Positions 17,386 through 25,817 of a stretch of 64,000 nucleotides of DNA are shown here, piece after piece. The DNA is taken from NCBI RefSeq assembly GCF_000372465.1, contig NZ_AQUZ01000007.1:31127-95126 (forward strand), written 5' to 3'. Position 1 is the stretch's first letter; the number at the start of each line of letters is the position of its first letter. Origin of the DNA: Kribbella catacumbae DSM 19601 (GTDB lineage: Bacteria; Actinomycetota; Actinomycetes; Propionibacteriales; Kribbellaceae). The notes under the pieces are model-generated. The model worked only from the letters and a program-made list of their open reading frames with translations, did no database searches and had not been told where the DNA came from. The translations under genes were made by a program, and so were the position numbers.

Positions 17386-18603
17386 GTGCCGTTGCGCCCG
17401 AATCGCCCGCTGCCACTCGCTACTCCGGCGGGGGTCGAGGTGCTGACCAGGATCCTGACCCAGGGACCGATCCCGCGGGTCGAGATCGCCCGGCGTACCG
17501 GCTTGTCGCAGGCGGCTGTCACCAAGGCCGTCGCGCCGTTGATCGAGGCGGGATTCGTCACCGACCAGCCTGTCGCCGTACCGGCTGATGCCGCTGGTGA
17601 GAGTCGCGCCGAGCTGGGGATCGGGCGGCCGGTCAGCCCGCTGACGGTGGTACCGGACAGCATCTCGGTGATCGGGCTCAAGGTGACGCCGACGGATCTG
17701 ATCGGTGTGACGACGGACTTCCGCGCGGGGATTCGCGCGGTCCGGCATCAGCAGGTGACCGACACCTCCGCCGACGCGGTGCTCAAGCGGCTGGTCGAGC
17801 TGGCGAGGGAGCTGATCGCGACCCTCGACGATCCGGCGGATCCGGCGGGGCCGCTGATCGGGATCGGTGTTGCTGTCTCCGGCGACGTCGATGCGCGGCA
17901 TGGCGTCGTTCGGGACTCGCCGTTCATGGGCTGGCGGGACATCCCGGTCGCCGCGCTGCTGACCGAGCAACTGAAGGTGCCGGTCGTGGTGACGAACGAC
18001 GTCCGTGCATTGACGGTGGCCGAGCATTGGTTCGGGGTCGGGGTTGATGCCGACTCGTTCGCGGTGGTGACGATCGGGTCCGGGGTTGGCTGCGGGCTCT
18101 ACATCAACGGCGAGGTTGTGTCGGGCGCGCATGGGGTATCGGGTGAGCTCGGGCATCTCCCGCTCGCCCCTGGGGAGCTTGTCTGCACCTGTGGACGAAG
18201 GGGCTGTGTCGAGACGGTTGCTTCGTCGGACGCGATCCTGGCGCGGGTGCGGGAGACCACTGGCCGGCCGGAGCTGGATCTGGCCGGAGCGATCGAACTC
18301 GCGCACGGCGGTGACGCGCATGCGCGGGAGGCGTTCGACCGGGCGGGCGAGGTGATCGGGTCGGCGCTGGCCGCGATGGTGAATCTCGTCGGCCCGGAAC
18401 TGGTGGTGATAGCCGGCGAGGGCGTCGCCGACTACGACCTCTACGACCAGCGGATGCGACAGGCCTTCAGCGATCATGCCTTCGGCGCCGCAGGCGACTG
18501 CCGATTGATGCTCCGCTCCCACACCTTCGACGACTGGGCCCGCGGCGCAGCAGCCACAGTGATCCGCTCCTACGTCCGAGGCGAACCGCCACTCACCCGC
18601 TGA
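17386..18603 (+). CDS. ROK family transcriptional regulator/sugar kinase
   Basis: A 405-aa ROK protein. The N-terminal winged helix (TQGPIPRVEIARRTGLSQAA) marks it as a regulator, while the C-terminal kinase-like fold has VTIGSGVGCGLYINGE, the zinc motif CTCGRRGCVE, and GELGHLPLAPGE. The catalytic Asp region VVVTNDVRAL is present, so sugar phosphorylation cannot be excluded. ROK regulators repress sugar-use genes and respond to a sugar or sugar phosphate. GTG 17386 was chosen because the homology begins directly after it. No sugar gene is directly adjacent. Confidence 0.88.
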   Translation: MPLRPNRPLPLATPAGVEVLTRILTQGPIPRVEIARRTGLSQAAVTKAVAPLIEAGFVTDQPVAVPADAAGESRAELGIGRPVSPLTVVPDSISVIGLKVTPTDLIGVTTDFRAGIRAVRHQQVTDTSADAVLKRLVELARELIATLDDPADPAGPLIGIGVAVSGDVDARHGVVRDSPFMGWRDIPVAALLTEQLKVPVVVTNDVRALTVAEHWFGVGVDADSFAVVTIGSGVGCGLYINGEVVSGAHGVSGELGHLPLAPGELVCTCGRRGCVETVASSDAILARVRETTGRPELDLAGAIELAHGGDAHAREAFDRAGEVIGSALAAMVNLVGPELVVIAGEGVADYDLYDQRMRQAFSDHAFGAAGDCRLMLRSHTFDDWARGAAATVIRSYVRGEPPLTR

Positions 18604-18614
18604 CCCACGGGCTC

Positions 18615-18631
18615 GTGACGCTGCGCGTCAC
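18615..18631. terminator. short hairpin after ROK gene
   Basis: GTGACGC and GCGTCAC form a 7-bp stem around the 3-nt loop TGC, 12 nt after the ROK stop codon. No T-tract follows, so its activity as a terminator is uncertain. Confidence 0.4.
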
Positions 18632-18758
18632 CTCGCGAACAGAAGAGAAGCGGTACGGCGTGGCGTCCGCCAGAAGCCCAGGGGCGCGCTGGTTCGTAGT
18701 ACCGGCGCGCTGAACCGCCCCTCCGGCGGCGAGGTCGGAAGGGCGGCTGCAGGGTGGT

Positions 18759-19355
18759 TCAGCTGCGGGCGGCGGCCAGGATTTTGCGCCAGACTTTGCG
18801 GTAGGACTCCAGGCCGTCCTCGGCCAGCGGACCCATCGGGCCGGCGGTGATCGAGACGCGCTCCGGGATGGTGCCCCAGACCGGGATGTTCTCGTCGGCG
18901 TACTGCCGCATCGCTTCCTGGTAGCTGCGCGTGTAGGTGCGCGCCGAGCAGATCACCAGGCCGACCGGGACACCCTTGGGCACCAGCTCCAGCACCGCCC
19001 TCACCCGCGGCGTCTCGACACCGCCGACGCGGGTCGGCAGGATCACGATCCGGGCCCGCTCGAGCGCCTTGTTCAGCAACCGCTCGTGCGATGGCGGCAT
19101 GTCCACCACCCCGATGCCCTCCGGCGGAACCTTGTCCAGTGCCTTGGTGAGAAGCCGTTCGGTCGGCGCCTCGGCGATCTCGATCCTGGACAGATGGTCG
19201 TCGTCGGATTCGGCGACCCAGTCCGCGGCACTACCTTGCGGATCGGCGTCGACGAGGGTGGCTGTGCGACGGTTGGAAGATGCCAGCGCGGCCAAGTACA
19301 CCGACGTGGTTGTCTTACCTACCCCGCCCTTCAGTGCAGCTGTCACGATGATCAT
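18759..19355 (-). CDS. orphan ParA-family ATPase
   Basis: A 198-aa ParA/MinD-superfamily P-loop ATPase. The deviant Walker A KGGVGKTT is at residues 9-16 (with the signature lysine at the first position), LVDADPQGSAADW is at about 33-45, and Walker B-like GVVDMPPS is at about 82-89. It is short and lacks an N-terminal HTH. No ParB, parS or plasmid functions are adjacent, so it is an orphan, perhaps for positioning a cell structure or a cargo protein. The function is unknown. Confidence 0.88.
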   Translation of the reverse strand: MIIVTAALKGGVGKTTTSVYLAALASSNRRTATLVDADPQGSAADWVAESDDDHLSRIEIAEAPTERLLTKALDKVPPEGIGVVDMPPSHERLLNKALERARIVILPTRVGGVETPRVRAVLELVPKGVPVGLVICSARTYTRSYQEAMRQYADENIPVWGTIPERVSITAGPMGPLAEDGLESYRKVWRKILAAARS

Positions 19356-19492
19356 GGGACGACGCTACCCGGTTTCAACCAATTTCCGGCGTGTCGTCGG
19401 CGTTGCTCGTGTCTCTCGTGATAGTTGCCGGTGGCGTCGAACAAGCTCAACGGCACTTCAACCTGTACGCCGGGCGCCGTCCGTGATAATGC

Positions 19493-20380
19493 TCAGGCCA
19501 CCGGCTTCCGGATCGTCTCGATCATCGAGTTGAAGCCGTCGAGCCCGTGCCCGTCAGCATCTGCCCGGGCGAACAGAGCGGCCACCGCAGCGGGCAGCGT
19601 GGTGTCCAGGCCCGCCTGGGTGAAGGCGTGCGCGATGTGCTCGCTGCCGACGGCCATCATGTGCAGGTTGTTCTCGGCACCGGGATAGTTGCTCGAGTCG
19701 ATCTCCGCGGCGAGGATCTTGAGGAAGCCCATCGGGCCGTCGTCGGCCAGCTCTTCCAGCATCGTCGCGATGTACGGCCGGAGCTGTTCGGCGCTGATCC
19801 CGGCCGTGCCGAGCAGGGCGGTCGAGTAGAAGTAGCTGATCAGCGTCGTGCAGAACACATTGAGCATGGCCTGGTAGTAGACCATCGACAGCCCAGGGTC
19901 AGTCCCGACGTAGTCGACCCGGCCCAGCACCTCCAGCGTGGCCTTGTGCGCCTCCAGTACCTCCCGCTGGCCGCTGAAGAAGGAGTAGGCGCCCGGCTCG
20001 CCGATGCCCGGTGGCGGGACCATGATTCCGGCGGTGATGAGGGTAGCGCCGCGCTCTGTCGCCCAGCGGGTGCCTTGGCGGAGCCGGTCCGGGCTGTCGG
20101 AGCTTAGGTTCACCAGTACTCGCCCGGCGAGGTCTACGCCTTGCAGGGAGTTGTCCATTGCCGCGTAGTCGACCTGACTGATCACTACCAAGGTGCTCGC
20201 GGCCACGGCCTCTGCGGCCGTCTTGGTCTCAGTGGCCCCGGCGGCGACGAGCTGCGCGGCCCGGCCCGGCGTACGGTTCCAGACGGTGGTCGGGTGGCCG
20301 GCGGCGAGGAAGGTCTCGGCCATCTTAGAGCCCATGGCGCCGAGGCCGATGACGGTGACTGCTTCGTGGTTGTTGGTCAT
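19493..20380 (-). CDS. NAD(P)-dependent oxidoreductase, imine-reductase-like
   Basis: A 295-aa beta-hydroxyacid-dehydrogenase/imine-reductase superfamily member. The N-terminal Rossmann motif is VIGLGAMGSKMAETFLAAGH and WNRTPGRA follows, where the Arg suggests NADPH preference. The central segment LVNLSSDSPDR replaces the usual substrate motif of hydroxyisobutyrate dehydrogenases, as in imine reductases. The C-terminal half is helical (MVYYQAMLNVFCTTLISYFY). The substrate is unknown; an imine or a hydroxyacid is possible. It is divergent from the AfsR-type regulator with 68 bp between starts, so this regulator may control it. Confidence 0.87.
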   Translation of the reverse strand: MTNNHEAVTVIGLGAMGSKMAETFLAAGHPTTVWNRTPGRAAQLVAAGATETKTAAEAVAASTLVVISQVDYAAMDNSLQGVDLAGRVLVNLSSDSPDRLRQGTRWATERGATLITAGIMVPPPGIGEPGAYSFFSGQREVLEAHKATLEVLGRVDYVGTDPGLSMVYYQAMLNVFCTTLISYFYSTALLGTAGISAEQLRPYIATMLEELADDGPMGFLKILAAEIDSSNYPGAENNLHMMAVGSEHIAHAFTQAGLDTTLPAAVAALFARADADGHGLDGFNSMIETIRKPVA

Positions 20381-20448
20381 GCCTTGATCCTGCGGAAGAG
20401 CGCTACGGATTCCCTACGGGTGTCCATGGCACTGGCTACTGTTGCGGG

Positions 20449-23400
20449 GTGTACTTCGGGGTGCTGGGGCCGCTGCTCGTCCGGACGGATGCGGGTGAGC
20501 CGGTCATCGTGCCTGACACCAAGGTGCGTGCGTTGCTGCTCGACCTGTTGGTCAACCTTGGCAAGCCGGTGTCTGCTGATCGTCTGATCGATGATCTCTG
20601 GGGCGATCATCCGCCGCGTAATGCGTCCGGCACGCTGCAAGCCCGCGTCTCACAACTCCGTACTGCGCTCGCTCGGGCTGAGCCGGGCGGTCGGGCGCTG
20701 GTCACTCACGGGCCGGGCGGCTACACCCTGGCGGTGCTGCCAGAGGTTGTCGATAGCAACAACTTCGAGCAGTTGGTGGCCGGCGGGTCGCGCCAGGTCG
20801 AGGTACTGCGGGAGGCGCTCGGGTTGTGGCGAGGGCCGGCGTACGCCGAGGTGGCGGATCGCGAGTTTGCCCGGGCTGCGCGGGATCGGCTGGAGGAACT
20901 ACGGCTGACCGCTACGGAGGATCTTCTCGCGGCTCAGCTCGATCGGGTGTCTGGTGGGGCGGTGCTTGCCGAGGTTGCGCAGCTGGTGGTGCAGCAGCCG
21001 TTGCGGGAGCGGGTGCGGGCGATTCAGTTGCGGGCGCTGTATCGGGCCGGGCGGCAGGACGAGGCGCTGAAGGCGTTCGCTGAGTATCGGGAGCTGTTGG
21101 CTGAGGAACTGGGGGCTGATCCGGGGCCGGAGTTGGCCGCGTTGCATCAGGCGATCCTGCGGCATGATCCGGCGCTGACTGCGGGCGGTGGTAGCAAGCT
21201 GCCGGCGCCGCTGAACGAGCTGATCGGGCGGGAAGGCGCGGTGGCGGAGGCACTGTCGCTGCTGGCGAAGGCGCGGTTACTGACGCTGGTCGGCCCGGGC
21301 GGGGTAGGCAAAACCCGCTTGGCTCTCGAGCTCGGCCGCGAGGCTGCAGCAGGAGCTGCCACCGGGCCGGCAGCCGCTGTGGAGCAGGTGGTTCTTGTGG
21401 AGTTGGCGGCTTTTCGGGACGTGGATGTGCTGGATGCGGTGGCGGCTGGGGTTGGGTTGCGGGATGAAGTGGTGGGGATGCCGGTTCCGGCGATGGGGCG
21501 GGAGCTGAGCAAGCGGCTGGTCGAAGCGTTGAGGGCTCGGCCAAGTCTGCTGGTGCTCGACAACTGTGAGCATCTGGTGGATTCCGTGGCCGACCTGGTG
21601 GGAACGCTGCTGGCAGAAGTGCCGGGACTGCGAGTACTGACGACCAGCCGAGAGCCACTGGGCTTGGCGGGTGAGCACCTCCTGGAGGTGACCCCGCTGG
21701 CACCAGCAGCCGCCGCACGACTGTTCCGCGAACGAGCGACCGCCGCGGGCGCCGAAGACGTCACCCCCGCCGAGGATGCTGCTGTCGGGGTTATCTGTCG
21801 GCGGCTGGATGGGATTCCGTTGGCGTTGGAGCTGGCGGCTACTCGGGTGCGGGCGTTGGGAATGCAGGGGCTCGCGACGAAGCTTGATGATCGGTTTCGG
21901 TTGCTGGCGGGTGGGCGTGGGGTTCCCGAGCGGCAGCGGACTCTGCGGGCAACCATCGACTGGAGTTGGGAGCTGCTGAGCGAGGACGAGCAGGTCCTGC
22001 TCAGGCGGCTCGCAGTACATGCCGACAGCTTCAGCCTGGAGGCGGCGGAGGAGGTCGGCGAACTACCGGCCGAAGTACTCGCGCGCTTGGTCGACAGGTC
22101 ACTCGTAGTCTCCACCGGCGGCCGCTACCGGCTGCTGGAGTCAGTCGCCGCCTACAGCCTCGAACGACTGGTCGAGTCCGGCGAGGAACCACGGCTCCGA
22201 CTCCGACATACGGCGTACTACGTGTCGCTGGCTGAGCAGGCGGAGCCGCACCTGCGTGGCGCCGACCAGAGACTCTGGCTGGACCGACTCGACCAAGAGA
22301 ACGCGAATCTGCGGCTAGCCCTTCAGCACGCATCGCCGGCCAGCGCCCTGCGGCTAGTGAACGCCATGGCCTGGTACTGGTACCTCCGCGGGCGCCTGAG
22401 CGAGGCAAGACGCGCCCTGGCCGCCGCGCTCGCAGTACCGGGTCCTGCGAATGCTGCACGAGCTGCGGCGACTGTCTGGAGTGTGGGGTTCGCTGCGACG
22501 GCGGCGGAGGGGAGCAACCTCACGGCGGCCAGTACTGCGGCCCTGGCTCTGTACGAGTCGCTCGATGATGCGCAGGGTCAGGCGCGAGCAGAGTGGTTCC
22601 TGACGACGACACAGTGGGCGTACGGCGAAGGTCAGCTGCTCATGGGGCGGATCGATCGGTCGATTGCGACCTTCACCCGGCTGGGGGATCGGTGGGGGTT
22701 GGCTGCGGCGCTCAGTACTCGGGCGCAGTTGTCGCTGACGCACGCTGATCTGGAGGCGTTGCAGAGAGACGGCCTGCGGAGTGTGGAGCTGTTCGACGAG
22801 CTTGGCGACGGGTGGGGGCAGTTGCAGGCAAACTACTCGCTCATCGTGGCTGCTGAGATCTCTGGGGACTACGAGACGGCCACCAGGCGGCTGCAGGATG
22901 CATTGCGGCTGGCCGAGGAGCTGGGGATGTGGACAGAGGTGTCGTTCCGTACGTCGGGGCTCGGGCGGATCGCGATGCTCACCGGGGACTACGAGCGGGC
23001 TGACGAGCTACATGAGCGGGCGCGACGGCTGGCGATCGAGCAGTCCAACAAGTCGGCGGAGGAGTACGCCGAGGTCGGGCTCGGGATGACGGCGCGACGA
23101 CGGGGTGAGCTCGACAAGGCGGAGCAGCACCTGGCGAAGTTGCTGGGCTGGCTGCGGCAGGTCGGCGGCACGTCGGGCGTCGCTTTCATCCTCACCCAGC
23201 TCGGCTTCATCGCGGACCAGCGAGGTGACCACGTCAAAGCCCTGCAACTGCAAACAGAAGCCCACGCGACAGCAGTCGCCACAGGAGACGAGCGAGCTAT
23301 CGCACTGGCTCTGGAGGGCCTGGCCGCCGCGAGAGCCTGCGCCGGTCAATCAGACCAAGCATTAGAACTCTTGAAGGAGGCAGAAGAGTTGCGGCTGAAG

Positions 23401-23472
23401 GTGGGTGTGCCGCTGGCGGCAGGGGAACGGTTCGATGTGGAGCGGATTCGGGAGGCTCTTGATGGGGTTTGA
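20449..23472 (+). CDS. AfsR/SARP-type transcriptional activator with NB-ARC and TPR domains
   Basis: A 1007-aa large SARP-type regulator. The N-terminal Trans_reg_C winged helix (YFGVLGPLLVRTDAGEPVIV to about residue 95) is followed by a BTAD domain (about 95-240; LREALGLWRGPAYAEV, AYREL-type helices). The NB-ARC ATPase has Walker A GPGGVGKTR at about 283-291 and LLVLDNCEHL near 366-375. The C-terminal part (about 590-1000) consists of TPR-like helices. Such regulators activate secondary-metabolite or local metabolic genes and can be phosphorylated or ATP-switched. It starts at GTG 20449 and its stop overlaps the FAD oxidase start by 11 bp, so the two are probably coupled. Confidence 0.92.
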   Translation: MYFGVLGPLLVRTDAGEPVIVPDTKVRALLLDLLVNLGKPVSADRLIDDLWGDHPPRNASGTLQARVSQLRTALARAEPGGRALVTHGPGGYTLAVLPEVVDSNNFEQLVAGGSRQVEVLREALGLWRGPAYAEVADREFARAARDRLEELRLTATEDLLAAQLDRVSGGAVLAEVAQLVVQQPLRERVRAIQLRALYRAGRQDEALKAFAEYRELLAEELGADPGPELAALHQAILRHDPALTAGGGSKLPAPLNELIGREGAVAEALSLLAKARLLTLVGPGGVGKTRLALELGREAAAGAATGPAAAVEQVVLVELAAFRDVDVLDAVAAGVGLRDEVVGMPVPAMGRELSKRLVEALRARPSLLVLDNCEHLVDSVADLVGTLLAEVPGLRVLTTSREPLGLAGEHLLEVTPLAPAAAARLFRERATAAGAEDVTPAEDAAVGVICRRLDGIPLALELAATRVRALGMQGLATKLDDRFRLLAGGRGVPERQRTLRATIDWSWELLSEDEQVLLRRLAVHADSFSLEAAEEVGELPAEVLARLVDRSLVVSTGGRYRLLESVAAYSLERLVESGEEPRLRLRHTAYYVSLAEQAEPHLRGADQRLWLDRLDQENANLRLALQHASPASALRLVNAMAWYWYLRGRLSEARRALAAALAVPGPANAARAAATVWSVGFAATAAEGSNLTAASTAALALYESLDDAQGQARAEWFLTTTQWAYGEGQLLMGRIDRSIATFTRLGDRWGLAAALSTRAQLSLTHADLEALQRDGLRSVELFDELGDGWGQLQANYSLIVAAEISGDYETATRRLQDALRLAEELGMWTEVSFRTSGLGRIAMLTGDYERADELHERARRLAIEQSNKSAEEYAEVGLGMTARRRGELDKAEQHLAKLLGWLRQVGGTSGVAFILTQLGFIADQRGDHVKALQLQTEAHATAVATGDERAIALALEGLAAARACAGQSDQALELLKEAEELRLKVGVPLAAGERFDVERIREALDGV

Positions 23473-24850
23473 GTGGGTCAAGCAGGTGCCGGGGCTGGAT
23501 GGGGAGTTGTTGGTCGACGAGGTCAGCCGGAGCGAGGTCTCGCAAGACGCCGGGCAGTACCTGACGGAAACGCCGCAGGTCGTACTGCGGCCGGGGTCCG
23601 TCGCTGACGTCCAGACGATGGTCAGGTTCTGCGCACAGCTTGAGATCCCAGTCGCGGCCCGCGGGCTGGCGAACACCACTCACGGCCAAGGGCTGGTCGG
23701 TGGGCTGCTGATCGACATGCGCTCACTGAACACCATTCACGAGATCCACGACGACCGCGCGGTGGTCGACGCCGGCGCCGACTGGCTGCAGCTGACCAAC
23801 GCAGCCCACGAACGCGGCTTGACCCCGCCCGCGCTGACCGGCTTCCTCGGTCTCAGCCTCGGCGGCACCTTGTCCCTCGGCGGGATCCCGCCCGCGATCC
23901 AGTCCGGCGGTCAGGTCGACAGCGTGATCGAGCTGGAGGTGGTCACCGGCACCGGCGACCTACGCCGCTGTTCGCCGACCCAGGACGAAGACCTGTTCGA
24001 GGCGGTCCTGGCCGGCCTGGGGCAGTACGGGATCATCACCAAGGCCACCGTCCGCCTCGAGCCCGCGCCGGACCTGGTCCGAGGTCATGAGCTCGCCTAC
24101 CCCGACCTCACCGGCTTCTTCGAAGACTTCCGGACGCTGCTCGGCCGCGCGGAGATCAGCGAGATCTACGGCGACTGGTGGCGGCCGGGTGAGCAGGGCG
24201 AGGTGCAGCACCTCAACGCCTTCACCTTCCACTCCCAGGCCGAGCCGCCCGACGACGCGCACCTGCTCCGCGGCCTCACGCCGGCCACGACCGAGATCAG
24301 CGAGAACGACTTCCTCCCGCACGTCACCCGGATCGACGTCGCGGTCGAGCAACTCCGCGAGCTTCTCGACTGGGATCACCTGGCGAAGCCGTGGCTCACC
24401 GTCTGGCTCCCCGAGGCGACCGTCGAGCAGTACGTCACCGAGGTCGTCACGCACCTGACGCCGAGGGACATCGGCACCGGCGGGTTCGTCCTGCTCTACG
24501 CCCACCGGCGTTCCCGCCTCACCCGGCCGTCGCTGAGCCTGCCGCAAGACGACAGCGACTGGGTCTACCTCTTCACCCTGATGACCGCCGGCCAGCCGAG
24601 CACGGAGTACGCCAACGAGATGACCGCCGGCCAGCCGAGCACGGAGTACGCCAACGAGATGCTGGCCAGGAACCGCGGCCTGTACGACCGGGCCCGCGCG
24701 CTCGGCGGCACGCGGTACCCGATCGAGTCGGTCGCCTTCACCCAGGACGACTGGGCGGACCACTACGGCGACCGCTGGCCAAAGCTCCAGGAACTCAAGC
24801 GCACATTCGACCCGGCCGGGATCCTGACCCCCGGCCCGGGCATGTTCTGA
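23462..24850 (+). CDS. FAD-binding oxidase (cytokinin-oxidase-like)
   Basis: A 462-aa FAD-linked oxidase of the PCMH (vanillyl-alcohol oxidase) fold. The FAD domain has VAARGLANTTHGQGLVGG and GLTPPALTGFLGLSLGGTLS, and the C-terminal segment KRTFDPAGILTPGPGMF resembles the end of cytokinin dehydrogenases. ATG 23462 was chosen within the AfsR overlap. The segment MTAGQPSTEYANE appears twice in direct succession near residue 375, owing to a perfect 39-bp tandem duplication; residue 400 onwards continues normally. The substrate is unknown. It lies under the AfsR-type regulator and converges on the glycine-betaine binding-protein gene with a gap of one base. Confidence 0.9.
   Translation: MGFEWVKQVPGLDGELLVDEVSRSEVSQDAGQYLTETPQVVLRPGSVADVQTMVRFCAQLEIPVAARGLANTTHGQGLVGGLLIDMRSLNTIHEIHDDRAVVDAGADWLQLTNAAHERGLTPPALTGFLGLSLGGTLSLGGIPPAIQSGGQVDSVIELEVVTGTGDLRRCSPTQDEDLFEAVLAGLGQYGIITKATVRLEPAPDLVRGHELAYPDLTGFFEDFRTLLGRAEISEIYGDWWRPGEQGEVQHLNAFTFHSQAEPPDDAHLLRGLTPATTEISENDFLPHVTRIDVAVEQLRELLDWDHLAKPWLTVWLPEATVEQYVTEVVTHLTPRDIGTGGFVLLYAHRRSRLTRPSLSLPQDDSDWVYLFTLMTAGQPSTEYANEMTAGQPSTEYANEMLARNRGLYDRARALGGTRYPIESVAFTQDDWADHYGDRWPKLQELKRTFDPAGILTPGPGMF
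24581..24658 (+). repeat. perfect 2 x 39-bp in-frame tandem duplication
   Basis: The segment 24581-24619 is repeated exactly at 24620-24658, giving two copies of a 13-residue unit beginning MTAGQPSTEYANE. The copies have no differences, so the event is recent, or the reads were misassembled. The segment contains no evident repeat-generating motif. Confidence 0.95.
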
Positions 24851-24851
24851 A

Positions 24852-25817
24852 CTACTTGCCGAGCCAGGCGTCGACCTTCGACTGGTTCTCCTTGACCCAC
24901 TTCTCGGCGGCCGCGTCCGGGGTCAGCTTGTCCTCGGCGATGTACTTCGCGACCACGTTCTGGTCGTCGTTGGTCCAGTTGAACTTCTTCACCAGCTCGT
25001 ACGCCGGGCTGCCCGAGTCGGCGAACTTCTTCGACACGATCTTGTCCAGCTCGTACGCCGGGTAGTCGCAGGCCACCTTCGCCGGTACTGCGTCGCAGCC
25101 GGTCGTGTACGCCGGCAGGTCGACCTTGACCAGTTTCAGCTCGTTGAAGAACCACTGCGGCTCGTAGAAGTACCCGATCACCGGCTTCTTGTTCTTCTCC
25201 GCGTCCCGGAACGCCTGGATCAGCGCCGTCTCGGAGCCCGCGTAGACAACCTTGTAGTCCAGCTTGAGGTTCTTCACCAGCGCCTCGTCGTTGGTGACGA
25301 ACGACGGGTCGCCGTCCAGCAGCTGGCCCTTGCCACCCGACTCCGAGGTCTTGAACATCGCGGCGTTCTTGTTCAGGTTCTTCCAGTCCTTGAGCTCCGG
25401 GTGCTCGGCCGCGAGCCACGGCGGCAGGTACCAGCCGATCACGCCCTTGTTACCCGACAGCCCGGCCTCGACGGCGACCTTCTGCTCGGTGATGTACTTC
25501 TTCTTCAGGTCCTCGTGACCCCAGTTCTCCAGGTTCGCGTCGACCTCACCGGTGCTGAAGCCCTGCCAGGCGATCTCTTCCTTCAGGTTCTTCTTCACCA
25601 CCTTGCAGCCGAGCTCCTTGGTCGCCACGTACGCGACCACGGCCGCGTTCGCCTCGTACCCGACCCACGGGCTGACGGCCAGGTTGAAGGTGCCGCACTC
25701 CTTGCCACCAGTGGTAGCCGGCTTGTCGGCCTCGCCGACCTTGGCGCCTCCACAGGCAGTCAAGGCCAGGGCAAACGCGGTCAGAACTCCAGCACTCCGG
25801 AGCTTCTTGGTCACCAC
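24852..25817 (-). CDS. opuAC: glycine betaine/proline ABC transporter substrate-binding lipoprotein
   Basis: A 321-aa periplasmic-type binding protein. The signal peptide ends in a lipobox (ALTACGG), so it is lipid-anchored outside the membrane. The mature part (FNLAVSPWVGYEANAAVVAY, VDANLENWGHEDLKKKY) is of the OpuAC/ProX group, in which several aromatic residues form a cage for the quaternary ammonium. The start GTG 25817 (or 25814) overlaps the permease stop and follows GAGGAG. It is the last gene of the three-gene compatible-solute uptake operon. Betaine, carnitine or ectoine cannot be told apart by eye. Confidence 0.9.
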   Translation of the reverse strand: MVTKKLRSAGVLTAFALALTACGGAKVGEADKPATTGGKECGTFNLAVSPWVGYEANAAVVAYVATKELGCKVVKKNLKEEIAWQGFSTGEVDANLENWGHEDLKKKYITEQKVAVEAGLSGNKGVIGWYLPPWLAAEHPELKDWKNLNKNAAMFKTSESGGKGQLLDGDPSFVTNDEALVKNLKLDYKVVYAGSETALIQAFRDAEKNKKPVIGYFYEPQWFFNELKLVKVDLPAYTTGCDAVPAKVACDYPAYELDKIVSKKFADSGSPAYELVKKFNWTNDDQNVVAKYIAEDKLTPDAAAEKWVKENQSKVDAWLGK

